Below, one piece after another: positions 43,502 to 53,754 of a stretch of DNA of 64,000 bases. Source of the DNA: Trametes villosa. Its lineage: Eukaryota > Basidiomycota > Agaricomycetes > Polyporales > Polyporaceae. The notes under the pieces are model-generated. The model was not told where the DNA came from. It saw only the letters and a list, made by a program, of their open reading frames with translations, and ran no database searches. Each line of letters opens with the position of its first letter. The stretch's first letter is position 1. The DNA lies in NCBI GenBank assembly GCA_002964805.2, contig PUDQ02000009.1:248001-312000 (forward strand), read 5' to 3'. The position numbers and the translations under genes were made by a program.

Positions 43502-44348
43502 GGGCAATGTGGCTAGCGCTATTTGGGGATTGAGCGATGCGAATGTCTGGTAAATTGATCGGTGAGGTTGGGGTACTGGGGAATGGCAGGGTAAGTGATT
43601 GCTCGAGAGTGCGTGGAGTAGTGAGCGGGTGGCTCACGAATCTCGCGCGAGAGAGGGGAGCAGGTGCAAGAGTGCGCTGCATCCTACGGCGGAGCCTCGT
43701 ATTTATCTCGCTTTCAGCCGATTGGTGGCTAAGCCGTCCGGGACCAGGCGCCTGCTCGTCGGCGATGCCATTGTGGCGCTCGCTTTGTGCGTGCGCAGCA
43801 CTCATTGTCCTCAAGTCGATGCGCGCACTGGCCTAGTATGGCCCACTGCGGTTAAGCTCAGTAGGTCCCCGTGAATAGATTGGTCAGCTTTCAGTTGTAC
43901 TGAGCTTCTTTAAAACTTGTGATGGAGTAGACGACACTTTGATCGTCCATGTACTGGCCGAGGTATCGCAAAGGCTGAGGCCGCCACAGCAGATGATGAG
44001 AGATCCACACCTTACAATGTGTGATTGTACCCGCCCTGACCTGCCTGAAAGAGGAAATGTCAATAAGCAGACAACCAACCGACGGAATGCATACATACAT
44101 CTATTAAAATCAGAATTCGTTCGTATGTCGGTTTCATATCGTACCAGTGGAAACGAACTGCGTACAACGCCTGCTTGCAAAACCCGATGATATTCCAGCG
44201 ACAGCCACATCCACTCGAGTGCTCTTCGAGTCATACTACCGCCGACGACTCGAATAGCCCGGCGCGCTTTAAATGTAACGCAAATTCTGAGACAGAGACG
44301 TCAGGACGAACTAGCACACGGCATCTGGGCGTGACCCACATACCTATC
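43502..44348. other. Intergenic, with class A promoter on the left
   Basis: A TATA-type GATAAATACGAG on the minus strand (about 43699-43710) lies some 200 bp before the ATG at 43501. No gene was recognised. The right edge is the 3' flank of the class B gene at 44349, which has a counterpart in the relic at 23960-24110. Confidence 0.5.
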
Positions 44349-46133
44349 TCAGAAGACCGGTATCTTCCAGGACCGTCCCCTCTCGTAGGATAACGTCTGC
44401 ACCAGCGGCTCGAAGAACTCGCGATACGCCTCCTTCCTCTCCTCGAAATGCGCGTCGTCGCGATGGTTGTCCAGCTTGAACGCCAGCTTGTCGAGTGCCC
44501 ACGACCGGCCAAGAACCGCCTTCCTTTCGCCAAGCGCCAGATGCAACGCCAGGGGGACGTAGTTCTCCGCCTCGAAGCTCTCGATCCTCAGCGAACGTAG
44601 CTCCGGTAGAAGCAGGCGCTCCTCCGCGCTGGTCCCGTCCAGCGCAAGGCGCGGATTGAGCGCGTTGTAGATGACCACTGCGTCGTCGTGTGCCCGGGAC
44701 CCCCGGATGGTGAGGTGCCGGAGCAGCCGGAAGGGCGCGAAACCGGCGCGCCAGTCGACGCTGTACATCTTCCACGAGGCGAGCGCGATGTCCAGGTGCT
44801 CCAGCGGCGCGACACGTAGGATGTCCAGGACGTCGTCGGAGAACTTCGGCTCGTCGTCCCTGCCCGTCATGAGGTATTTCTGGATATCGATGTGCAGTCC
44901 GGGGCGGGATTCAGACCCGGAACGACGAGGTCCGTTCGAGGGAACAGCACCGTAAGCGGTGAGCATGCGCTGACCGTCGTAGAGATTTGTCGTCGCGTGC
45001 GTGAGATGGGAAAGGAGGGGCAAGCCACTTCTGTCATCCGGGAGGAGAGCACAGAGGCCCTCCGAAAGCCCGCTCTCGAGGATGTCGACGTCCCACTCGA
45101 GGCGGATGTCCGCGGTGGAGGGGAGGTCGAGGACAGAGAGAACGTGCTTGATGAGATCCCTCTCGCTGTGCATGTAGAGTGACCGCAGCTTGGGCAGAGC
45201 GCGGCGGCTGATCGCCTGGCTGGTCGTGTGTAGGTTTCGACGCTCACAGTAGATATGCGCGATGCTAAGCTCCTCGACGTTGACGCAGGCTTGCACCATC
45301 TCCGTCAAAGCTGCCAGCATGAAGTTGCGGTTCACCATCCACCCCTCGCTAGACGAGTCGTGCAAGTGCAGCTTGGTCAGCTGTCCGAAGACGGGCGACG
45401 GTGCCAGATGAGCCCCATGCACCATGAGGAACTTCAGCTTTGGGAGCTGCTCGGGAGCTAGCGGGATAGCCTTGCTTCGACTGTTAATGCCTGGTAGGTG
45501 GCGGGTGACGACTTCCAGGGTGTCCAGGACAGGCATCGCATGGCATCGCAACAGCCGGGCGAGCAGCCACTCTCCTTCTCTCCGCGCCGGGGTTTGAAAG
45601 CGCTCAGCCAAGAGGAGGCCACGAACACGGTGTAGGTGAGGAGTGAGTAGCTCTAGGGCCGTGTCCGTTACCGGCGATGGCCTGATTGAGACGATGATGG
45701 ACGTGCCCTTTGAGCGTGCAAGCCCAGTGCGGAGGAGGTTCAGAGATTCGCCGGCGACGAGGAAGGACCATAGTCTTGGAGTAGTAGCCGCAGCAACAAA
45801 CCAGTGACGACAAACCTGCAAGATGGAAAGCCACTCGAATCGATGCTCAAGATCCTCCGCGAGAATGGCCTGCACGGACAGCATGATTTCGGCGAGCATC
45901 TCGACGGGAAGTTTGTTGATGAGCGTGCGGGTATTGAGAAGGGCATTGGCTCGAAGGCGCTCCAGATCAGTACCTGCGTCAACTCCAGGAGTTTCCGTGG
46001 GAGCCGCGCCCATGGATGCGGGAGGTATTGTTAGCGCGGCGTCACCGGGAGGGGCGGGAAGTAGACCATAGTACGGAGGGCGCCAGATGTCAGCACGGAG
46101 TATATCCGAGTCGGGAGATCCTTGCGACATCAT
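44349..46133 (-). CDS. F-box protein, class B, divergent (594 aa)
   Basis: One exon; the first real ATG is 46133 (MMSQGSPDSDILRAD), since the upstream extension has only GTG. PPYYGLLPAPPG replaces the usual class B N-terminal motif. F-box at about 73-124: INKLPVEMLAEIMLSVQ, then VCRHWFVAAATTPRLWS. C-terminal blocks: VLDILRVAPLEHLDIAL, VDWRAGFAPFRLLRHL, LNPRLALDGTSAEERLLLPEL and EFFEPLVQTLSYERGRSW. The last codons and 3' flank survive as a relic at 23960-24110. Probable SCF adaptor. Confidence 0.9.
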   Translation of the reverse strand: MMSQGSPDSDILRADIWRPPYYGLLPAPPGDAALTIPPASMGAAPTETPGVDAGTDLERLRANALLNTRTLINKLPVEMLAEIMLSVQAILAEDLEHRFEWLSILQVCRHWFVAAATTPRLWSFLVAGESLNLLRTGLARSKGTSIIVSIRPSPVTDTALELLTPHLHRVRGLLLAERFQTPARREGEWLLARLLRCHAMPVLDTLEVVTRHLPGINSRSKAIPLAPEQLPKLKFLMVHGAHLAPSPVFGQLTKLHLHDSSSEGWMVNRNFMLAALTEMVQACVNVEELSIAHIYCERRNLHTTSQAISRRALPKLRSLYMHSERDLIKHVLSVLDLPSTADIRLEWDVDILESGLSEGLCALLPDDRSGLPLLSHLTHATTNLYDGQRMLTAYGAVPSNGPRRSGSESRPGLHIDIQKYLMTGRDDEPKFSDDVLDILRVAPLEHLDIALASWKMYSVDWRAGFAPFRLLRHLTIRGSRAHDDAVVIYNALNPRLALDGTSAEERLLLPELRSLRIESFEAENYVPLALHLALGERKAVLGRSWALDKLAFKLDNHRDDAHFEERKEAYREFFEPLVQTLSYERGRSWKIPVF

Positions 46134-46603
46134 ACAATAAACAACTTCCTGGGCTCTTAGTTTAGGCTGGTGCACATAACGGATTAGTAGACTTGCCTAC
46201 TGCAGGATACTAGCAGAGGCTTGTCTCCGACAACAAATAGTTCTCGAGAGGTAACTCAGGACTCCTGGGATGAGCGACTATGGTACGGCGATCCGGATGT
46301 CGGAGTGTTCGTCTGTATCATTCAGTCATAGTATGACACTCAAGTGCGCCATGTCACCGTACCTACCGGGAGTCGCGGTCTTGATGGCTTCACAGAGGGC
46401 GGTGGATGAGAGAGAAGATCATGATTCATCCGGCGGCAGCATCGAGTTAGCGCTGGTGTTCTCCCACTCCCGATTTTATCGGAGAACACGTCTCGCCGGC
46501 TGCAGCGCAGATACTACCAAACACGACCCTTGCGTACGTGAGATTGATTCAAAATATGGCGAGAAAACATGATCCTATAAGTCCATACACCGGCACCGTT
46601 CCA
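46134..46603. other. Intergenic, promoter of a class B gene
   Basis: Between the start of the gene at 44349-46133 and the end of the class A gene at 46604; both read left. No TATA box or repeat was recognised. Confidence 0.4.
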
Positions 46604-48558
46604 CTACTCCTCGTCCCACGCCGAGCCGTAGCGCGCATGATAGACGGAGACATCCTTCACCAGCGGCGACAGCCCCTTCTCGATCACAGTCTGCACCTTC
46701 AAGAAATCCTCAGGCACCTCGTCGTAATAGCCTACCAGGAATTGCAACCGGATCTGCTCGATCTGTTGTCCTTCTCCGCCGAGCACGCGCGTCCGATTCT
46801 CCAGGCATGTCGTGATCGTAGTCACAAGCGCATCTGCATCGACATCTGCCACCACTAGCCCTTTGAGGATAACGCGCTCCAGGTCTGTGCAAAGGACAGT
46901 GTCCGACTTCATGGGTAAGGACGGCCGTCCAGTAAGGAGTGCGGGCTCTGTTGTAGCGGCGGCACATCCAGGGTCCAGTGCTGAGAAGAGGACATTAACA
47001 TCGAACGGTCCCTCGTCAGCCTGGAGGCTGCCGAACGCGCCAAGCGTGAATGAGCGTAGCTTCGGATATGTCGAGAAGATATCCCGCCAATCGGTTGCGA
47101 CGGCCAGTTCACCCGGAGTGGCGATGTCCAGAGTGAGGAGGGGAGCGTCGTAGAAAACGCCGATGATGTCGCTTATGCCAACAGCGGCCGGCCCCTGCAT
47201 CTGACCGAATGCCTCGTCCCTGTTTTCGACGTGCAGATCGACTCTGGGACGGAGGACCGGCTCGGGCGTGCCAGGATTATGGGTGAGACCTCGCAGGGTG
47301 TGTATCTCGTAGTCGGTTCTGGCATGCAAGGCGGTGACTTGGGAAATGATCGGAAGACAGCCTGTTCTATCGGCTGGAATGATTTGGCCGGGCGTGTTTC
47401 CATACGGTATGTCGCCGATGCTAGAGCAGTCGAAGAAGACGGTCGCCGTGGGAGGGATGACGATTGCGGAGAGGATGGCCTTCAGGACTGCACCCTCCAC
47501 GCGGATCTCGGCGTACTCGAGGTGGTCTAATGCGACTCTATCCAGCGCTGTCGGCGGGGCTGGGAGCGAGGCGTCGTTGAAGTTGCGGAGGGCCAGCACG
47601 TAATCCAGAGAAAGCACTCTGACATTCCGCATCTCCCGCAAGACATTTACGAGGGCTGCAGTCCCGAGCTGGTTATCCTTGCCTAAGCAGCCGTTGGCGA
47701 TTTCGATCTTGCGGAGTTGCGAAGCGATTCCGCCGTTGGCGAAGACTCGGATGTTATTGGTGTGCAGCTCTTGCAGGCTGGGGAGCGTCGCGGGAGACAG
47801 CCTGATGGCGAAGTCCCTCCCAAGGCCTGGGCAGTCGCGCCTCTCGATGGACACTTGAAGACAACGTAACGCGGGCAAATCGTTCTCCAGGAAAGCGACG
47901 AGATCGGAATAGCGCTGTTCTGGTATCTTGTCGAGACTGAGTTTGCATAGTCGGCGTATATGGGGTGCAAGGAGGCCAGATACTTCGACGAGGGGAGGGA
48001 GGGGAGGCATGGGACGAGCTGTGATCGCAACGTTCAGCTCAGCCGCACGGGAACGTGAAATGCCCGTGAGGAGGAGATCAGTCCTGGTCTCCACGCTGAG
48101 GTTCTGCCACAGCGTGGCCGCTGTCGACCCGACGGCGAACCAGTGTCTGCAGACGCAGAGGACGTCGAGCCACGCCATCCTGGTACTCCCCTTCTGTAAC
48201 CACTCGAAGATCTCGATGAGAAGCTCCACGGGAAGCCGGTTGATGAGCGCGCCGGCGTTCAGGAAGGCGCACATGCTCAGCAGCTCCAGCTTTTGTTTTA
48301 GGACCTGGGAGGCGAGCGAGGCGCGGGTATCCTGATTGAACGCTTGGGCCATGGGAATGCGGTCAAGCGGTGGAACCCCGTAGTAAGGCGGCTGCATGCA
48401 GGCACTTCGTAGTGGGTCCAAGCAAGGGGTGGCGTCCACTGGCACAGCGCTGCTCGGTAACTCAATAAACAACCATGCGTCATATTATTTGATGCGTACC
48501 TTCGAACCCCCTCGCTCGTAGGTGGGTCTATCATCTCGGAGCCCCAGGAGCCGTCCAT
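46604..48558 (-). CDS. F-box protein, class A (634 aa, two exons)
   Basis: Minus-strand exons 48500-48558 and 46604-48449; intron 48450-48499 (GTACGC..GAGCAG, 50 nt, phase 2). Splicing gives MDGSWGSEMIDPPTSEGVRS and then AVPVDATPCLDPL. PPYYG at about 39-43, coiled segment 59-82, F-box 88-134: INRLPVELLIEIFEWLQ, then VCRHWFAVGSTAATLWQ. C-terminal blocks LKAILSAIVIPPTA, CLPIISQVTAL, DIIGVFYDAPLLTLDI, ATDWRDIFSTYPKLRSFTL and FSALDPGC. It is the closest paralogue of 21820-23737, and its promoter aligns with that gene too. Probable SCF substrate receptor. Confidence 0.9.
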
Positions 48559-49166
48559 GAAGAGAGTGTCCAGTTGGAGCAGCGCAGGTGCTCAGGGTCG
48601 AGCGTGCCGATGAACACCGACAGTAGATGGCAGGGTAAGAGGGCGAAAAGCTCGGACGCAGTAACTTCCAAGTGCCGCGCGCGGATGTGTCGGAACGAGG
48701 ACGAGAGAGAACCACAGCCCCTGCCGAATTTATACACTTGCGCCGCTGCACGTGCCAAGCGCATCAGGCTCATGCGCCGTCTCCTCGACCGAGCGGCACT
48801 CGGCATGGGCGTGCGTAGAATCTGTGGTCGGCGAGGTCGAAGCGCACGCTGGCATGTTCCCCAAGGTCAGAGCGCACGTTAGCAGCTTGGTCTGCTGGAA
48901 GGAAGACGAGTACGATGTGGCCGAGGTCAGGGATTGGTCGGGTTTTAGATGCAGTGGACAAGGCTGGGACCATGCATACGTTCTGACAGCCCGGACAACG
49001 CAGAGACAGATAGCGAGTGCTGGCATAGTAGCGGATGATGGGCGATACCGTATGCGTAGATTACAAGGCCCGAGCGTACCTGCCCTACAGGCCCGACCCG
49101 CCTACAAATCATAAAGAAATTTCAAGAGGTAGACAACCGACAGATAGAACGCACACATACCTCCAT
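48559..49166 (-). promoter_or_regulatory. Promoter region of a class A F-box gene, duplicated at 21227-21819
   Basis: On the minus strand: CCAATCCCTGACCTCGGCC (about 48922-48940), a TATA box TATAAATTCGGC (about 48723-48734) and CGGCACGCTCGACCCTGAGCA (about 48592-48612), in the same order as at 21227-21819. The left boundary of the homology lies inside the 3' end of the neighbouring F-box gene. Confidence 0.6.
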
Positions 49167-50894
49167 TCACGTTAGGTTCCGTGTGTACGTCAGCTTCCCA
49201 ACGAGCGGCTGGAGACCGACCGTGTACAGCGCCTTGCTTAGCTCGAAATACTCGTCCGTGCGATGATAGTCCAGCTCCAGCTCCAGCTCCTCGAGTGCCT
49301 TCGTTCCGCCGAGTACCGCCTGGCGCGCCTTCAACATGGTGCACAGTTCGACAAGGGTCCTGTTGTCCTGAGCGTCGAAGCCCTGGATCCGTAGGACACG
49401 CAACGCCGGACACACAAGGGTACTCTCGACCGCCACTCCTTCCGGCGCACCCACAGGGCTGAGGCACCGGAGGAGATGACCGGGATCATGGTGCGCGCCC
49501 TGCTCCAACCCGGAGACAGCGAGCTTGCGGAGCCGCGGAAGCTGCATGAATGCCGTCCGCCAGTCGATGTAGAGCACCTTGTATGCCTCTAGGTCGATTT
49601 GCAGGTCTTCGAGCGGCATGTCGCGGCATACGCTGAGGACGTCGTCGAAGAGGGGGATCTCCGTCTGCCGCGGGAGGTTGGGCCTGGTGATTGAGAGCAC
49701 GAGGGTAGGTCCGGCGCAGTCGTTGGATGTTGGGAGTGCGTCCGCGTATGCCACGAGTCGGCGGTCTTCGTAGTAGAGCTCTGTGCGGGCGACCTCCAGG
49801 TGTGAGAGGAATGGTGCCAGACCCCGCCGGTCGTCCGGTAGAGCGGTGAGGAAGCCATGCTCGAGCTCCGCCCCTGGCGTCTCGGCGGTGACGGACCACT
49901 GGATCGTAACATGCGCCTTGGGAGAGGGAGAGAGGATGGAGAGGGCGTGCTGGGCGGTCCTTGGGGTGCCGGTTATGTGGAGCCACCGCAACCTTGGGAG
50001 AGCAGTAGGCCCAGCGCGGGCGATCGCCGAAGGAGTGGAATCTTCGCGGAAGCTCAGTCCCTTCAGGTGGAGCTCCTCGATGTTGACGCAGCCCTGCAAG
50101 ATCTCCGTGAAGTCGTCCAGAGTCGGCCCAGGAGCTTCTTCGTCCCAGTTCCACAAATGAAGGGTTGCGAGCTGCGGGAGGATAGGCGACGGCGAGATGC
50201 AGACGCCTTTGAGTAGGACATGGCGAAGTTGAGGAAAACGATCGGGGGAAAGCTCAATGAAATCCGGGTCTTCTGCATCTTGAGTGTGAAACACGACGAT
50301 GGTATACGCGAGGCGTTCGAGGACAGGGAGGGACTGCTGCAGCAGTGTAGCAACGCAGGGCTTGTCTTCTCGGAGATTGATTGTTAGAGATAGCTCGCGT
50401 AGACGGTGCGTGTGGGAAGCGAGGAGCTGCAAGGACGTGGGGACCAGCGGTGGGTAGATGAGAGAGACTGATATGGTTGTGCTTGCAGACCGAGCCAGTG
50501 CCGTCCGAAAGTAGCTCAAGCTCGTGCTCGCGGCAAGATAGCGCCATAGCACTGGGGTAGTTGAAGCGACCACAAACCAATGCCGGCAGACGTGAAGAAC
50601 ACGAAGCCAGGCGAGCCGACATAGCGGGTCTTCTCCATAGCTGTCTTGCACGCATCGCATGATGAGGACGAGAATTTCGTCTGGCAGCCTATTCACAAGC
50701 CCGCAGGCGTTGATTAGAGCGTTGGTCGCCAAAAGTTCCAGCTCGAGATATTTCCGCCTCGTCTGAAGGAGGTCACCCTCCGCTTTTGAGGCGGAAAAGG
50801 GGAGTGTGATCACGACGCCGTCGACTGGCGGCAAACCATAGTATGGAGAGCGCAAGTTGCTCGCCCGCATACAGTCGGGCGTCTTCTCCGACAT
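49167..50894 (-). CDS. F-box protein, class B, divergent (575 aa)
   Basis: One exon from ATG 50894 (MSEKTPDCMRASN). SPYYGLPPVDG near residues 16-26, F-box at about 63-115: VNRLPDEILVLIMRCVQ, then VCRHWFVVASTTPVLWR. C-terminal part: RRGLAPFLSHLEVARTELY, DDVLSVCRDMPLEDLQIDL, IDWRTAFMQLPRLRKL, LSPVGAPEGVA and KALEELELELDYHRTDEYF, ending GKLTYTRNLT. A decayed copy is at 20985-21226. It stands head to head with the class C gene at 51859. Probable SCF adaptor. Confidence 0.91.
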   Translation of the reverse strand: MSEKTPDCMRASNLRSPYYGLPPVDGVVITLPFSASKAEGDLLQTRRKYLELELLATNALINACGLVNRLPDEILVLIMRCVQDSYGEDPLCRLAWLRVLHVCRHWFVVASTTPVLWRYLAASTSLSYFRTALARSASTTISVSLIYPPLVPTSLQLLASHTHRLRELSLTINLREDKPCVATLLQQSLPVLERLAYTIVVFHTQDAEDPDFIELSPDRFPQLRHVLLKGVCISPSPILPQLATLHLWNWDEEAPGPTLDDFTEILQGCVNIEELHLKGLSFREDSTPSAIARAGPTALPRLRWLHITGTPRTAQHALSILSPSPKAHVTIQWSVTAETPGAELEHGFLTALPDDRRGLAPFLSHLEVARTELYYEDRRLVAYADALPTSNDCAGPTLVLSITRPNLPRQTEIPLFDDVLSVCRDMPLEDLQIDLEAYKVLYIDWRTAFMQLPRLRKLAVSGLEQGAHHDPGHLLRCLSPVGAPEGVAVESTLVCPALRVLRIQGFDAQDNRTLVELCTMLKARQAVLGGTKALEELELELDYHRTDEYFELSKALYTVGLQPLVGKLTYTRNLT

Positions 50895-51858
50895 ATAGAG
50901 CTAATTGATCCACATTGAGGGATACCGTTGTAGGGCAAAAATGAGAGAGACGAAAACGCACGCTGCGTAGTTAGGAGTACAGTCGGACGACGGGCGTGTC
51001 ACTTTTTCTTTGATGAGAACGCGTGTGACGCCTGGCTCAGCTTGTCTGCAGTAGTATAGTTGCTCATTAATCGATGTAGAGCAGGCCATCATGGAAAGAC
51101 GTACTTTTTAACTTCTCGGGACCTTCACGAAGAAGTTATGTCGGGCACGCTGCCAGTAAGTACTGGGACACAACATTTCAGGTAAGATGACATCGACTCT
51201 CATGCAATGACTGCTGATTTACCGAACTTAGTTGTCTAAAGGGTTGATGTACCCGTGCGGAGTGTTAGTGCAGCGGAGCTCTGGGAGATAGAGGCAGTGG
51301 AAAGGAAAAAGAGTCTTCGCGTACCTGCATATACACTTTCCCACGGTTCTTCGCTCCTTCCACCACGACCTACCGCGACTCGAACTCCCTCGAGCGTCGC
51401 TCGGTCGTTTTCACTACACAACCATACATTCCACCGAGCGTTGAGCGGCCCCGGATCCACGTTTTTCCAGAATCTGACTTGCAATTGGGACGGGAACATA
51501 TGGTAGTGGCGGACGTAGGTGTAGGCGCCCGTACATGTGGCTGACATTTATTGTGCTAGTGGCTATCGTCATGAGTGTCGGCTTTCCTCCTTTTACCGCC
51601 GTGTTTGCCTTTTCCTCCGATACTCAGCGCTCAACCTGATATCTGAGTCTCTCAGCCGACCACCGCGGTGAGTACACTGGTTCTATTTTTCGTATCGAAT
51701 TCTTTCTTGCGTCGTCGTCGCCGGCCACGCGGATGTTTTGCAGTCGCAACTGTTCATCCATGAATCTTACCCTCTCCTTTCCATACCTTGTGCAAACAAG
51801 ACTGACATGCATGCCCTTCAACAGCACGGAAAGCTGGAAATTTACTGCCTCACCCCAC
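50895..51858. other. Shared upstream region of two divergent F-box genes
   Basis: Between the starts of a class B gene (minus) and a class C gene (plus). No gene recognised. The frame of the class C gene extends upstream to an ATG at 51733, but the paralogue starts at the position equivalent to 51859. A splice-acceptor-like TTCAACAG (about 51819-51826) before the ATG suggests a leader intron. Confidence 0.45.
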
Positions 51859-53754
51859 ATGTCAGCCTTCAGCAGGGATGAGTCCTTCTCCGAGGCACTA
51901 CAGATTGGCACTTCCCCGCACGCGCGGGTCACCATACTCGCCAAACTTCTCCAGCAGAGAAACGAGATTGACGGCCGGATCAGCGTTCTCAAGATGCTCA
52001 CAAACTCTGCTGCCCCAATCAACCGCCTCCCGGTGGAGATACTCGTCAGCGTCTTTCGCACCGTACAGGCCGACAGTTACGCAGATCAAATCTGGCAAAT
52101 TCCCGAGGATCGGCTTGATCTTTGGTATCCTCTCGTAGGCGTCTGTCGTCACTGGCGTACAATAGCCCTCGCGACGCCTCTTCTCTGGCGGGAAATCCAC
52201 GTCGGGACGAAGCCGCATCTTGGTCTCTTCCGACTCTTCCTGCGGCGCTCCGCAAAGACGCTCTTGGAGGTATCGTTCTCTGCCACATACGACGTGGAGC
52301 CGTTCCTGGAAGAACTGGCGAACCACAGGCACCGGTTGCGCGTGCGGACGCTCGAGTTCACTCGGCTTCCTCGCTACCAATGCACCGCGGTGTCGGACTT
52401 CCTGAGCGCCGAGGCCCCGGGCGATATGCCCTCCCTCGAGAGCCTGAAGATCTCGTTCGGGAAGCACGGCTGCGAGCTGTTCTCTGGCCCCGAGCTCCCA
52501 GAGGAGTTGTACGGCAACAGAGACCACTTGGACCACTTCCCTTTTGTCGCCCGGGGCGTCCCCCTCGTCCACTTGAAGCCGGAGGAAAGGCAGTACCCTC
52601 GCCTCAAGACGCTCAGCCTGCGGAACGTCGCCCTCGACAACGCCTCCGCGCTTGCCCCATCCTTGACGACCCTGGTGCTGTCGAACGCGATCTGCGAGGA
52701 CGTACGCCTTATCCGCCTCCTGTACTTCATGAAGGCGTGCAAGACGCTGAAGAGTCTTACTCTCAAGAATTATCGCTACGACGACCCCGGTCTGCGAGCG
52801 TGGATCCGGGACGGCTCGGACCCCCTGCCGCACGTCGCCCTGCCCGCAACGTTCTCCTATCTCGCCATCGAGGATGTCGGCCCGTACATCGCGCGGTTCC
52901 TCAGTGCGCTCTTGGTCCCAGCTACCGCCAGCATCGCGGTCACTAGGCTTTCCCAGTACAACGACGGCGGCGACGAATTCGACGACGACGATCCCGACTA
53001 CACGCCGGGCACTGTTGCAGCCTGCCTTCCGAAAGTCAGGGTGGGGCTTCCCCTGCTGGCGTCGGCCACCCATGCCGACATCCAGCTTCGAGAGGGCAGG
53101 AGGGACGGCGGTGAGAGCGAGTTCTGGGGAAGGCTCAGGGAGGCGCACCTTAAAATCGCTCCCCGCGGTCGCGGCGTGGATGTTCGACACGATTTTCTCG
53201 GAATCTTTGGCGGCGCGCCCCTCACCGAGCTGAAGATCTCGAGCGTCCTCAGGGGCGAGCTGTCTGCCACCGACTGGGCGTCCATCCTGGGCGCCTTCCC
53301 CCTCCTTCGCCGCCTCGCCGTCTCCGCTGTCCACTGTTGGGGCACCGATCGCACCATGCACGATCTCCTAGCAGTTCTTGCTCTCAGGCAGCCCGGCGGA
53401 GGTGCAATGTGTCCTGGGCTCACGGATCTAGCTGTGGCCGTCGGGAACGAATACGAGGACGCGAGCGTCGCGCGGGCTCTCGCCGTCTGCTTGGAGGCTA
53501 GGAAGCCAGTGGCGAACCCCCTCGCCCGGCTGCGCATTGGGATGTGGTATACGCGGCGGATCTATCCTCCCATGGCCACCCCGGAACAGAGGCTAGCGCA
53601 GTACGCGGGGCCGCTGCGCGACTTAGTTGAGCAAGTGGAGGGCGTGGCAGTCCGCGAGTGGGACTCCGTCGACGACTTCTGGGGTGGGCGCACTACGACA
53701 GTGAGCTGTCCGTCCTTTTCGCGGTGTCTTTCACAATCAGAATCTCACCATTGA
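51859..53754 (+). CDS. F-box protein, class C (631 aa)
   Basis: Start taken at ATG 51859 (MSAFSRDES), matching MSTLGEDEP of the paralogue at 17721-19649; an upstream in-frame ATG at 51733 would add 42 residues of unlike sequence. Coiled segment at about 23-45 (ILAKLLQQRNEIDGRISVL), F-box at 52-112: INRLPVEILVSVFRTVQ and VGVCRHWRTIALATPLLWREI. C-terminal features: RLLYFMKACKTLKSLTLKNY, YNDGGDEFDDDDPDYTPGTVAACLP, ATDWASILGAFPLLRRLAV, FWGGR. The last 15 residues (after FWGG) differ from the paralogue's tail, perhaps from an indel near the end. Probable SCF adaptor. Confidence 0.9.
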   Translation: MSAFSRDESFSEALQIGTSPHARVTILAKLLQQRNEIDGRISVLKMLTNSAAPINRLPVEILVSVFRTVQADSYADQIWQIPEDRLDLWYPLVGVCRHWRTIALATPLLWREIHVGTKPHLGLFRLFLRRSAKTLLEVSFSATYDVEPFLEELANHRHRLRVRTLEFTRLPRYQCTAVSDFLSAEAPGDMPSLESLKISFGKHGCELFSGPELPEELYGNRDHLDHFPFVARGVPLVHLKPEERQYPRLKTLSLRNVALDNASALAPSLTTLVLSNAICEDVRLIRLLYFMKACKTLKSLTLKNYRYDDPGLRAWIRDGSDPLPHVALPATFSYLAIEDVGPYIARFLSALLVPATASIAVTRLSQYNDGGDEFDDDDPDYTPGTVAACLPKVRVGLPLLASATHADIQLREGRRDGGESEFWGRLREAHLKIAPRGRGVDVRHDFLGIFGGAPLTELKISSVLRGELSATDWASILGAFPLLRRLAVSAVHCWGTDRTMHDLLAVLALRQPGGGAMCPGLTDLAVAVGNEYEDASVARALAVCLEARKPVANPLARLRIGMWYTRRIYPPMATPEQRLAQYAGPLRDLVEQVEGVAVREWDSVDDFWGGRTTTVSCPSFSRCLSQSESHH

